DNA of 14,517 bases, taken from contig JAGXIS010000147.1 of assembly GCA_024635465.1 (NCBI GenBank), positions 1-14,517 on the forward strand, in the 5' to 3' direction. Below the pieces are notes generated by a model. That model did not search any database. It worked only from the letters and a program-made list of their open reading frames with translations, and had not been told where the DNA came from. Of the stretch, positions 1 to 8,200 are shown piece after piece (position 1 is the stretch's first letter; each line of letters starts with the position of its first letter). Both the position numbers and the translations under genes were made by a program. Source of the DNA: Bacteroidota bacterium. GTDB taxonomy: Bacteria; Bacteroidota; Rhodothermia; Balneolales; Balneolaceae.

Positions 1-2
1 CG

Positions 3-884
3 GGAGATGTATTGACAGCTAACAAACACGAAAATGAAGATCTCTTTTGGGCAGTAAGAGGGGGTGGTGGAAACTTTGGAATTGTCACTTCTTTTGAATT
101 TGAACTCCATGAAGTAGGACCGAATGTCATGTTTTGTATGCCGATGTATCCTATGGAAAATGCCGACAAAGTACTCACGGCTTGGCGGGACTTTATGGTT
201 TCATCTCCCGACGAAGTAAGCTCACATGCTTTACTATGGACAATACCTGATGTTGAAGATTTTCCCGAAGAAGCCCGAGGTAAGGATATTGTAGCCGTAC
301 CAGCTCTATACGTCGGTGATCCTGAAGAAGGCCAAAGAGTGCTTCAACCTCTTCGTGATATAGGTGAACCAGTTTTGGATCTCAGTGGTCAATATCCCTT
401 TGAAACAGTACAAAGTATGGTCGACTGGGTTTTCCCAAAAAATGAGCGCTATTATTATTTCAAGTCTACGGATCTCAATTCCTTGGATGATGATGTGTTG
501 AAGCCTATCATTTCAAAGGCAAAAGAGCGTCCTGTATCATCAATATTAATGCTTATATGGAATTATGGTGGAGAAATGAACAGGGTAGGTGCTGAAGAGA
601 CAGCATTTGGGAGTCGTGATACGTCTTTTCTGCTTAGTGTTGATTCTGTTTGGGATAATCCTGCCGACTCTGAACGGGTTATTGCGTGGTCACGAAAAGT
701 TCTGGAAGAGATGAAGCCTTACGCCGGTGATGGTATGTACCCGAATTTTCCTGGATTTGGTGAGGAAGGAAACGAGTTGGTGCAATCAGCTTACGGTAAA
801 AATTACGAACGCCTTTCCAAAATTAAGGCCAAATATGATCCGGATAATTTTTTCAGTGTGAATTTGAACATAAAACCGGCTTGA
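3..884 (+). CDS. FAD-linked oxidase, C-terminal part (berberine bridge enzyme type), cut by window start
   Basis: The reading frame is open to the window edge, so the first in-frame TTG (position 12) is not a real start. The visible part begins in the FAD-binding PCMH domain with the signature DLFWAVRGGGGNFGIVTSFE and ends in a BBE domain (YGKNYERLSKIKAKYDPDNF, then a short NLNIKP tail), which is where this family normally stops. Family members use a bicovalently or covalently held FAD to oxidise alcohols, sugars or alkaloid-like substrates and pass electrons to oxygen or another acceptor. The flavin-attaching His and Cys would lie upstream of the window, so I cannot check them. About 293 residues of a usual 450-480 are present. 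The substrate cannot be inferred. The next open frame starts almost at the stop codon and is a broken hydrolase, so the 3' flank appears rearranged. Confidence 0.9.
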   Translation, partial: GDVLTANKHENEDLFWAVRGGGGNFGIVTSFEFELHEVGPNVMFCMPMYPMENADKVLTAWRDFMVSSPDEVSSHALLWTIPDVEDFPEEARGKDIVAVPALYVGDPEEGQRVLQPLRDIGEPVLDLSGQYPFETVQSMVDWVFPKNERYYYFKSTDLNSLDDDVLKPIISKAKERPVSSILMLIWNYGGEMNRVGAEETAFGSRDTSFLLSVDSVWDNPADSERVIAWSRKVLEEMKPYAGDGMYPNFPGFGEEGNELVQSAYGKNYERLSKIKAKYDPDNFFSVNLNIKPA

Positions 885-900
885 TACACAAGCCATTCAA

Positions 901-1353
901 TCGGCTACGATGGATACAACGAGAATAAAAGCAATGGTGTTAATAGGTTCCACATCTTTTTTTCCGGAACCTGCAAGAGAGATTCTAAGATCAATAAATT
1001 TTGAAACTCTTGATGAAAACTGGCTTAATGGAATGAAACAACAGCATCCTGATGGTGAACCGCAAATAAAGTCACTAATAACTCAATTCAATAATTTCGC
1101 ATATACCTATGATGATATGAACTTTACCCCACCTTATCTCTCTTCAATCAAGGCTCAAACATTAATCATACATGGAGACAGGGACCCGTTCTTCCCCGTT
1201 GACATTCCGGTTACTTCGTATAATTCCATACCGAATAGTTATTTATGGATCGCACCCAATTTTGGACATCGCGGGTTTGACAATGACCCCTTGTGGGCTG
1301 ATACATTTACCAATGTCGTTACTCAGTTTTTATCCGGGGAGTGGAACGATTGA
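901..1353 (+). pseudogene. Alpha/beta hydrolase, 5'-truncated remnant
   Basis: This is the C-terminal half of an alpha/beta-fold hydrolase. It starts inside the strand and helix after the nucleophile elbow (IKAMVLIGSTSFFPEPAREI), carries the cap region, then the acid motif IIHGDRDPFFP (probable catalytic Asp at residue 92 counted from ATG 910) and the catalytic-His motif NFGHRGF (His120). The GxSxG nucleophile, oxyanion loop and first half of the fold are missing. Family resemblance begins at about SATMDTTRI, nine bases before ATG 910, and the same frame hits a stop at 871-873, inside the end of the preceding FAD oxidase gene. ATG 910 therefore looks like a chance internal Met rather than a true start. 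I infer a deletion joining the end of the oxidase gene to the middle of this one. A hydrolase without its nucleophile cannot be catalytic. Confidence 0.8.
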
Positions 1354-1539
1354 GAAGCGCCTGAAATAACGGCATTAAGTGGACTTGGTACAAACTAGGT
1401 TTTGGTCCTGTCCCTAACAATTCCAGCTATGTCAGCTAAAATAAGGTAATAATCTCCAAGCCGCTTATCCCGTGGGTCGTTAATGTTTGTTTTATATAAT
1501 TTCTTGGGAACAGTTATTTTATAATATTACAACTCAATT

Positions 1540-1543
1540 AGGA
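1540..1543 (+). promoter_or_regulatory. Shine-Dalgarno AGGA deciding the AraC start
   Basis: AGGA lies 8 nt upstream of ATG 1552 and overlaps the alternative ATG at 1543. The same core with the same 8-nt spacer precedes czcB, which supports Met4 of the longer frame as the true initiator. Confidence 0.4.
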
Positions 1544-1551
1544 TGGATAAA

Positions 1552-2418
1552 ATGAATATCTACGAAATACATAAATCAAATCCAGATCTTTTTCCTCAGC
1601 TATCTTTAAAAGATCAGCTCTTCCTTTATTATAAATGTCCTCAGAAGGAGCAAATTCTTCAATTATATTCCAATCACAATCAGATCACATTTACATTAAG
1701 TGGAAAACGGATTATCCATCATGGCAACAAAAAATGGATATTAAATGAAGACCAGGGTTTTTTGTTAAAGAGAGGTGCTTTTTATCAGGAATTACCTACA
1801 GATTATTCAGGATGGGAAGTTTTAGTATTGTATTTAAAAGACGATTATTTGAAAGATATTTTTGAAGAATTTAGAGAATACTTGCCATCAGATAATTTGC
1901 CTGAGGTAAATGTTGAAATGGTTCAAGAATTCGAAATCAATAGTCACATTCGAAGCTCTTACGAAAGTCTGATTCCTTATTTCTCTAAATCCCATTTATT
2001 GGTGGACCCAATTTTTGAAGGAAAGTTTAAAGAATTACTTTTTAATATTCTTATACATCCCAACAATAATCAAATCCTTGCATATGTAAACCAAATTATT
2101 GATGGATATGTAACACCTATTTGGCAGATTATGGAAACAAATTATTGCTATGATTTAAAAATATCTGAATTTGCTGATATTGCTAATCGAAGTACATCCA
2201 CCTTCAGGCGTGAATTCAAGGATTATTATCATACCACCCCAGGAAGATGGTTAACCAACAGAAGACTTGAGAGAGCTACAGTACTTCTACAAACTACAGA
2301 AAAAACAATAAGTGAAATTACATTTGATTGCGGTTTTAAAAATGTGTCTCACTTTAGCAATATATTCAAGATAAAGTTCAAACTATCACCGACTAAATAC
2401 CGGAAGTTGAATAAATAA
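1552..2418 (+). CDS. AraC-family transcriptional regulator
   Basis: This is a one-component DNA-binding regulator of about 288 residues. Numbered from ATG 1543, the last 87 residues (about 205-291) form the double helix-turn-helix AraC domain: first HTH around ISEFADIANRSTSTFRREFK, second around TISEITFDCGFKNVSHFSNI, followed by the usual FKLSPTKYRK ending. The N-terminal half looks like an ExsA-like cupin sensor (FTLSGKRIIHHGNKKWILNE, then a GFLLKRGAFYQEL strand pair). I prefer ATG 1552 to ATG 1543 because AGGA at 1540-1543 sits 8 nt before 1552 but overlaps 1543; the czcB gene has the same spacing. The nearest downstream gene is a small secreted cupin 120 nt away on the same strand, a plausible target. 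The ligand is unknown. Confidence 0.92.
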   Translation: MNIYEIHKSNPDLFPQLSLKDQLFLYYKCPQKEQILQLYSNHNQITFTLSGKRIIHHGNKKWILNEDQGFLLKRGAFYQELPTDYSGWEVLVLYLKDDYLKDIFEEFREYLPSDNLPEVNVEMVQEFEINSHIRSSYESLIPYFSKSHLLVDPIFEGKFKELLFNILIHPNNNQILAYVNQIIDGYVTPIWQIMETNYCYDLKISEFADIANRSTSTFRREFKDYYHTTPGRWLTNRRLERATVLLQTTEKTISEITFDCGFKNVSHFSNIFKIKFKLSPTKYRKLNK

Positions 2419-2538
2419 CTTCGATAAGATATTTGAGCAGGAGAACAAAAAGATTGACATTATGAGAAAAACTTATCAATGAGTTACAGCCTAATTTTGT
2501 GATGTAGTTGAAATTATTAATCATAAAATCCAGTAACC

Positions 2539-2892
2539 ATGAAATATTTCTTATTTATAATAATGTTCTTATCAAGTTCAGTACTAATGGGACAGAGCCA
2601 GATCACTGATGTATCTACGGATAAAGTCATTTTAGAAAATGATAAATTGAAGGTAGTCGAACATACCAGTGTGCCTCAAGGCAATGTCTGTGGAGTAGGA
2701 ATGCACTATCATGAGCCTCATTTAACTGTGGTTCTGACTGATGCAAAAGTTATCATAACATCTGAAGGTGGGGAGTCTCAGGAAGTTGAAGTGGAATCGG
2801 GAACTTCACTTTGGTTTGATTCTGAGACGCATTCCGTAATCAATAGGGGAGAAAACCCAACAAAAATGTTATTGATTTATCCGAAAGAATAG
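2539..2892 (+). CDS. Small secreted cupin-domain protein
   Basis: This 117-residue protein has an N-terminal signal peptide (residues 1 to about 18; hydrophobic MKYFLFIIMFLSSSVLMGQ) followed by a single cupin barrel. Cupin motif 1 is visible as GMHYHEPHLTVVL (His56, His58, Glu59, His61 as likely metal ligands), with a second half ending SLWFDSETHSVINRGENPTKMLLIYP (His98 as the probable fourth ligand). Small cupins bind a metal and may act as isomerases, dioxygenases or binding proteins; the sequence does not say which. It should be periplasmic or extracellular. It follows the AraC gene on the same strand and may be controlled by it. No Shine-Dalgarno is visible. Length and ends look complete. 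Confidence 0.82.
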   Translation: MKYFLFIIMFLSSSVLMGQSQITDVSTDKVILENDKLKVVEHTSVPQGNVCGVGMHYHEPHLTVVLTDAKVIITSEGGESQEVEVESGTSLWFDSETHSVINRGENPTKMLLIYPKE

Positions 2893-3199
2893 CAGTTTGT
2901 ACTGATTTCATGTGAGCGTAGCTGACCCTGCTGTAAAAAGGATAGCAGGTTCGCTACACAAAAGTTAGTGGCAGTTAAAGCTTGTTATATTTTTTTATAT
3001 AGCATTTCATGACTATCATTTGCCTAACCAGTGGGCGAATTAAAAAGATAATGATCTGGATGTCCCCAAAAACCAAACGGAACAAACTCTAACAATAAGG
3101 CTCAAGCAGACGAGTTTACAGATCGGGGCTTTAGAGTTGGTCGCCTCATCGGTCAAACACCAAACCGTTAGCGAAATAATCCATACACCTAAATAAAAA
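2893..3199. other. Gene-free stretch between cupin and Fur genes
   Basis: There is no convincing ORF on either strand in these 307 nt. It holds the hairpin at 2911-2960, an AT-rich patch near 2985-3002, and a pair CTAAC (3089-3093) and GTTAG (3167-3171) that superficially frames the second half. The Fur promoter must lie here, but I cannot recognise a clear -33/-7 pair. Confidence 0.6.
2911..2960 (+). repeat. Imperfect hairpin downstream of the cupin gene
   Basis: The inner stem is CCTGCT (2927-2932) with AGCAGG (2944-2949) around an 11-nt loop. The outer stem is TGTGAGCG (2911-2918) with CGCTACACA (2952-2960), with one bulged base. It begins 18 nt after the cupin stop codon, where a terminator would be expected, but no T-run follows the stem directly, so intrinsic termination is uncertain. 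A T-rich run appears about 30 nt later. Confidence 0.5.
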
Positions 3200-3619
3200 A
3201 TGACTACCACTACTGCTGAGCAACGATTACGAACCAGGGATATTCAGCCAACCGCAATGCGTATTAGGGTTCTTAATTTTATGATTGAAAATAAATCAGC
3301 GGTGAGTCTTACCGATCTTGAAGAACACTTGTCCCGGGCAGATCGAACAACGCTTTATCGCACCTTAAAAACATTTTTGGAACATGGTATGGTGCATCAA
3401 ATCAACGATGCAAGCGGAACTGCAAAATATGCTCTTTGTTCTGAAAACTGCACTTGCTCCTATCCCGATGATGTTCATCTGCATTTCTATTGTAATTCTT
3501 GTGAACAAACGTATTGTTTTCCTCATCTCGGCATTCCCAAATATGATCTACCGGAAAGCTTTATCCCCTCTCACGGAAATTTTGTAGTTACCGGACAATG
3601 CCCATCCTGCCCTTCATGA
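3200..3619 (+). CDS. Fur-family metal-responsive repressor (Zur-like by context)
   Basis: A complete 139-residue Fur-superfamily protein. The winged-helix DNA-binding domain fills residues 1 to about 80, with the recognition region DRTTLYRTLKTFLEHGMVHQI (residues 48-68). The dimerisation/metal domain follows: HLHFYCNSCEQTYC (His93, His95, Cys98, Cys101) and a C-terminal CPSC (Cys134, Cys137). The two CxxC pairs match the structural zinc site of the family. An extra CSENCTC cluster (Cys80, Cys84, Cys86) precedes it and might add metal sensing. Proteins of this family bind palindromic operators when metal is loaded and release on metal loss or excess depending on type. A Zn/Cd ATPase remnant begins 80 nt downstream and an RND metal pump follows, so zinc or cadmium is the likely signal. 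This is inferred, not shown. Confidence 0.92.
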   Translation: MTTTTAEQRLRTRDIQPTAMRIRVLNFMIENKSAVSLTDLEEHLSRADRTTLYRTLKTFLEHGMVHQINDASGTAKYALCSENCTCSYPDDVHLHFYCNSCEQTYCFPHLGIPKYDLPESFIPSHGNFVVTGQCPSCPS

Positions 3620-3624
3620 TCTTA

Positions 3625-3642
3625 GCAATATTGTTGCACAAC
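3625..3642 (+). promoter_or_regulatory. Candidate palindromic operator upstream of the metal-efflux genes
   Basis: Between the Fur gene and the ATPase remnant lie two overlapping small palindromes: GCAA-N5-TTGC (3625-3637) and GTTG-CA-CAAC (3633-3642). A short inverted repeat here, next to a Fur-family gene and ahead of efflux genes, is what a Zur/Fur-type site would look like. The match is short and could be chance. Confidence 0.25.
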
Positions 3643-3699
3643 TTGTCTATATATCTTTGGTTGTATCAAAGAAAACAACCTTAGTGAATTTATCCAACT

Positions 3700-4634
3700 A
3701 TGAAGAAAGCCTCTCAACATGAATCCGTTGACTGTTGGATGTGCGCCCCGAATCAGCCCTTGTGATTCGGGATGAATCATCAAAAACTGTTCATCCAACG
3801 AAGGTGAACATCGGTGAAATTATGCGCGTAAAACCGGGCGAACGGGTACCCCTGGATGGAAAGCTTTTGAATCGCCGAAATGCTTTTGATACATCCGCAT
3901 TGACCGGCGAAAGCAAGCCACGCCATTTTAAAGAAGGAGATTCAGTACTGGCCGGCATGATTAACTTGAATCAGGTCATTGAGCTGAAAGTCATCAAATC
4001 CTACGAAAACAGTTCCATTTCCAGGATTCTACAGATGGTTCAGGAAGCCACTTTACGAAAGGCAAAAACAGAGCTATTTATTCGGTCTTTTGCCAGAGTC
4101 TATACTCCCATCGTTGTACTGCTCGCTTCCCTTTTGGTCCTTTCTCCCTATTTTTTTGCCAATCCATATGTATTTGATGACTGGCTGTACAGAGGACTGG
4201 TATTTCTGGTGATCTCCTGTCCATGTGCGCTGGTTATTTCCATACCGCTTGGATACTTCGGCGGAATTGGAGCTGCTTCACGCAATGGTATTCTGGTAAA
4301 AGGGTCCAATTTTCTGGATGTACTAAAAGATGTTGAAACCGTTGTATTTGACAAAACCGGTACATTAACACGTGGCGATATGGATGCGGTAGCCCAAAGT
4401 GTGGGTAAAGCGCTGCATATTGATCAGATTTTTGCAGAACTGCTGCCTGAAGAAAAAGCCAAAAAGCTGGAAGAGTTGAAGAAGTCTGGTTTCGGAGTAA
4501 TTGCCTATGCCGGTGATGGAATCAATGACGCACCGGTTCTTGCTTTGAGTGACGTTGGGATTGCAATGGGTGCCAGGTCGTTTTATCCACAAAACTATCC
4601 AGTAATTAAAGCATTAAACACACTTAGCTTTTAA
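3700..4634 (+). pseudogene. Zn/Cd P1B-type ATPase (ZntA/CadA-like), multiply deleted remnant
   Basis: Cytoplasmic metal-exporting ATPase, identified by TGES in the A domain (residues 57-60 of the frame from 3735), the membrane metal site SCPCALV (CPC at 162-164), the phosphorylated Asp in DKTGTLT (206) and GDGINDAP (Asp261). Three lesions are visible. The original N-terminus probably starts at ATG 3700 (MKKASQHESVDC), but that frame ends at TGA 3763-3765; the main frame resumes at LLDVRPE, so the soluble N-terminal region and first membrane helices are gone. DKTGT and GDGIND are only 55 residues apart, against about 280 in E. coli ZntA as I recall it, so the ATP-binding N domain is deleted. 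The reading changes after GIAMGA, losing the last helices. The frame from TTG 3735 is 299 residues against a usual 600-750. I consider it dead. Confidence 0.88.
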
Positions 4635-4657
4635 TATAATTTGCCTATATTCAAATC

Positions 4658-5098
4658 GTGAAATTATTGCGTTCAAATATCGATGTACTCAACAAACTAA
4701 CCATTGGCTCCTTTGTGTTTTCCTGGTTAATGTTGGTTATAGCCATTCCTGCTCAGATTGTTGCCATGGCTGGTTCTCATACAATCTTTTCGGTTTATAA
4801 TGCTGAAGAAGGTTGTTATGAGCTTGTGATGAATCATCATAAAGATGCCGAAGGTGCACATTTATCAGATGTAGAAGAACATGACATCCATTCTTTTCAC
4901 AGTTCATGTTGCTACGATGAATTTTTGGTGAAGCTTAAAAAGCAGGATACACAGCAAGACGCTCCCATTGCCAATATTTTATTTGAGACATCCCCCTCCA
5001 GTTTTCACAAACAGTCTGAATCATTTTATTTAGAAAATAATCTTCCCCCTCCTTTGGTAACACTTGAAGTGATTCGTGTTACCCGCCTGCTTATTTAA
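4658..5098 (+). CDS. Small exported His/Cys protein of the metal locus (HYC_CC_PP-like)
   Basis: A 146-residue protein starting at GTG 4658. Residues 1-39 look like a signal peptide or anchor: Arg5, a hydrophobic run to about residue 36, and a possible cleavage site after AMA (37-39). The mature part is rich in His (41, 60, 61, 68, 75, 78, 81) and has Cys53 and an adjacent pair Cys84-Cys85 (SSCCYDEF), then a proline triplet 130-132 (NLPPPL) just before the C-terminus. The CC and PPP motifs and the ending resemble the small HYC_CC_PP-type proteins seen beside metal efflux genes in Bacteroidota; this is from memory and should be checked. It lies 124 nt before the RND pump gene. A periplasmic metal-binding or sensing role is plausible but not shown. 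Confidence 0.6.
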   Translation: MKLLRSNIDVLNKLTIGSFVFSWLMLVIAIPAQIVAMAGSHTIFSVYNAEEGCYELVMNHHKDAEGAHLSDVEEHDIHSFHSSCCYDEFLVKLKKQDTQQDAPIANILFETSPSSFHKQSESFYLENNLPPPLVTLEVIRVTRLLI

Positions 5099-5221
5099 TA
5101 CCCTCCTTTTTGGCAGGAAATAATTCTGCTTTTCCATTCTCACAAGCCGGTTTTACGGAATAATTCTATCCGGGCCGGATGTATTCAATCTATTTCAACA
5201 TTAAAAAACATTCAGAATACT

Positions 5222-8200
5222 ATGATTCAACATATCATACGCTATTCCGTGCGCAACAAACTGATCGTAGGCCTTTTTATGGCCGCCTGGATTGGATGGG
5301 GTGTATGGTCGCTCACGGAACTTTCCATTGACGCAGTACCGGATATTACCAACAACCAGGTACGCGTGATAACGACTACACCAACACTTGCTACGCAGGA
5401 GGTCGAACAGTTTGTGACCTATCCCGTAGAGCTTGCTATGGCCAATCTGCCGGGAGTGCAAGAAATGCGCTCGGTCTCTAAAATGGGGCTTTCCATCGTT
5501 ACTATCGTATTTGAAGATGACATGGGAACCTATAAACCCCGTCAGCTTGTAAGTGAACAGCTCGAGAGAGCAAGAGAAAATATTCCAGACATATTTGGTT
5601 CACCATCTATAGCTCCCATTACGACGGGTTTGGGAGAAATTTATCAATATAGTCTGGTGGTCGATGAAGAGCACAAAGGCGAATATGACCTGACAGAACT
5701 GCGATCCATTCACGATTGGATTGTTCGCCGACAGCTTTCAGGGATTTCCGGTGTGGTAGAAATCAACAGTACGGGTGGAAATGTAAAACAGTACGAAGTA
5801 GCTATAAATCCCGAACAGTTACGCAGCATGAATCTTACGTTGGGTGATGTGATAGAAGCGCTCGAGAAAAACAACCGGAATGCCGGGGGTAGTTATGTCG
5901 AAAAAGGACCGGAAGCTCTTTTTATTCGTGGTGAAGGACTTGCCCAAAGTCTGGACGACCTTGAAAATATTGTGGTTGATACACAGAATAAAATCCCGGT
6001 TTTAATACGAGATGTAGCGACCGTTCAGTTTGGTCATGCCGTGCGTTATGGTGCAATGACTCGAAATGGAGACGGTGAAGTAGTAGGAGGACAAGTCCTG
6101 ATGCTGAAAGGTGAAAACTCCGATGAAGTTATTGAAAATGTAAAGGAGCGGATTACGGAAGTTCAATCCTCACTTCCGGAAGGCATAACGATAGAGCCCT
6201 TTATAGATCGTACCCGACTTATAGAAAAAACCACCGCTACAGTTACTGAAAATCTGGTACTGGGTGCTCTCATTGTAATCTTTTTTTTAGTATTACTACT
6301 AGGTAATATCCGGTCAGGGTTAATTGTTGCCTCTGTTATACCGCTTGCAATGCTCTTTGCCATTGGGATGATGAATCTATTTGGCATATCGGCCAATTTG
6401 ATGAGCTTGGGGGCGCTCGATTTCGGAATTATTATTGATGGTGCGGTTATCATTGTTGAGTTCACGTCTTACCTCATCACTTCTCAAAAATCTGAACTCA
6501 AATCACTAAAAGGTCGTCATTTAACCAATCGAATTGATGAACTTGCAGAAGAGTCCGGAAGCCGAATGATGAGCTCTGCCTTTTTTGGACAGCTTATTAT
6601 TCTCATCGTATTTGTGCCCATTCTAACGCTCACAGGTGTAGAAGGGAAAATGTTCCAGCCAATGGCTTATACATTCGGATTTGCCATGATTGGAGCTATT
6701 TTACTCTGTCTCACCTATGTGCCTGCCGCTTCCGCTTTTTTCCTGAGACCGGAAGGCCGCGGAGAACTAAAATTTTCACAAACGGTGATGGACTTCCTTA
6801 CTTATCGCTTGTATCGGCCAACGATAATCGCGGCGTTGAGAAATAAAGGAATTGTTGTCGGAAGTGCGATTTTGTTACTGATTGCCAGTTTGTTCATTTT
6901 TAGTCGGATGGGTGGTGAGTTTATCCCTCAGTTGGATGAAGGCGATCTGGCCGTTCACCCCATTACAAAACCGGGTACCTCCCTCAGCCGGGTGATTGAA
7001 AATAATACCAAAATGGAAAAAATGCTGCTGGAAGAGTTTCCGGAGGTGACAGAAGTGGTTACGCGAACCGGAACCGGAGAAATCCCAACAGACCCTATGT
7101 CACTTGAAATGTCGGATATGTTCATCATCCTTAAAGATAAAGATGAATGGGAAAGCGCAGAAACCAAAGAAGAACTAATCGAAAAAATACGGGCAACACT
7201 GACGACCCTTCCGGGAATTGACCTTGCATTTTCGCAGCCTATCGAAATGCGGTTTAACGAACTAATGACCGGAATACGTGAAGATATTGCGATTAAAATT
7301 TATGGCGATGATCTGGATTTACTAGCGAATTTAGGAGCTGAAGCCCGCGAAATTATTGAGGGCATTCCTGGAGCTTCCGATATCAATCTAGAGCAGGTTA
7401 CCGGCCTGCCACAGCTAAAGATCAAATACAACCGCGCACAAATGGCTCGATACGGAGTAGATATCGAAACCGTAAACACCCTCATTCAAAGTGCCTATGC
7501 CGGTGGATATGCCGGGGTTATCTACGAAGGGGAACGCCGGTTTGATCTGGTGGTTCGTCTCAACAAACCGTATGTAGAAGATTTGGAATCTATCCGAAAT
7601 CTATATGCCGTATCCTATGATGGAGATCAAATTCCTTTACAAGAACTGGCAGACATTCAATATGAAGACGGACCAGCTCAGATTTCGCGTGATAATACCC
7701 GGCGGCGTATCGTAATTGGAGTAAATGCCGGAAATCAGGATATACAAACACTGGTGGAGGAAATCCGGGATAATCTGGAAGCAGAACTTGATTTACCCCC
7801 CGGTTACAATATTACCTACGGCGGGCAGTTTGAGAATCTTGAGCGTGCTCAATCCAGGCTTATGTTCGCGGTTCCCATGGCTTTAGCATTGATTTTTGTG
7901 CTGCTCTACTTTTCACTGAAATCAATAAAATATTCATTATTAGTATTTACAGCCATTCCTTTGGCTACCATCGGCGGAATTTTTGCACTCTGGATAAGAG
8001 GGTTGCCGTTCAGTATATCAGCAGGTGTTGGATTCATCGTGTTGTTTGGAATAGCCGTTCTAAATGGAATTATTCTCATCAGCTTTTTTAAAGAACTTAA
8101 AGAGGCGGGTATTAACGATGTGAACCGGCAGATCTTAATGGGTACGCGACAGCGACTTCGCCCGGTACTGCTAACTGCGGCAACCGATTTGTTCGGGTTT

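Noticed and set aside
1172..1369. Alternative plus-strand frame inside the hydrolase remnant
   Set aside because: The hydrolase frame has clear GDRD and FGH motifs in the same bases; this frame has none.
3058..3067. GGATGTCCCC, found again in reverse orientation near 11927-11936
   Set aside because: A 10-base match is expected many times by chance in a 14.5-kb window compared on both strands, and the flanks do not match.
3654..3672. Hairpin TCTTTG/CAAAGA between Fur and ATPase as an attenuator or terminator
   Set aside because: Six AT-rich base pairs with a 7-nt loop and no T-run are too weak to call.
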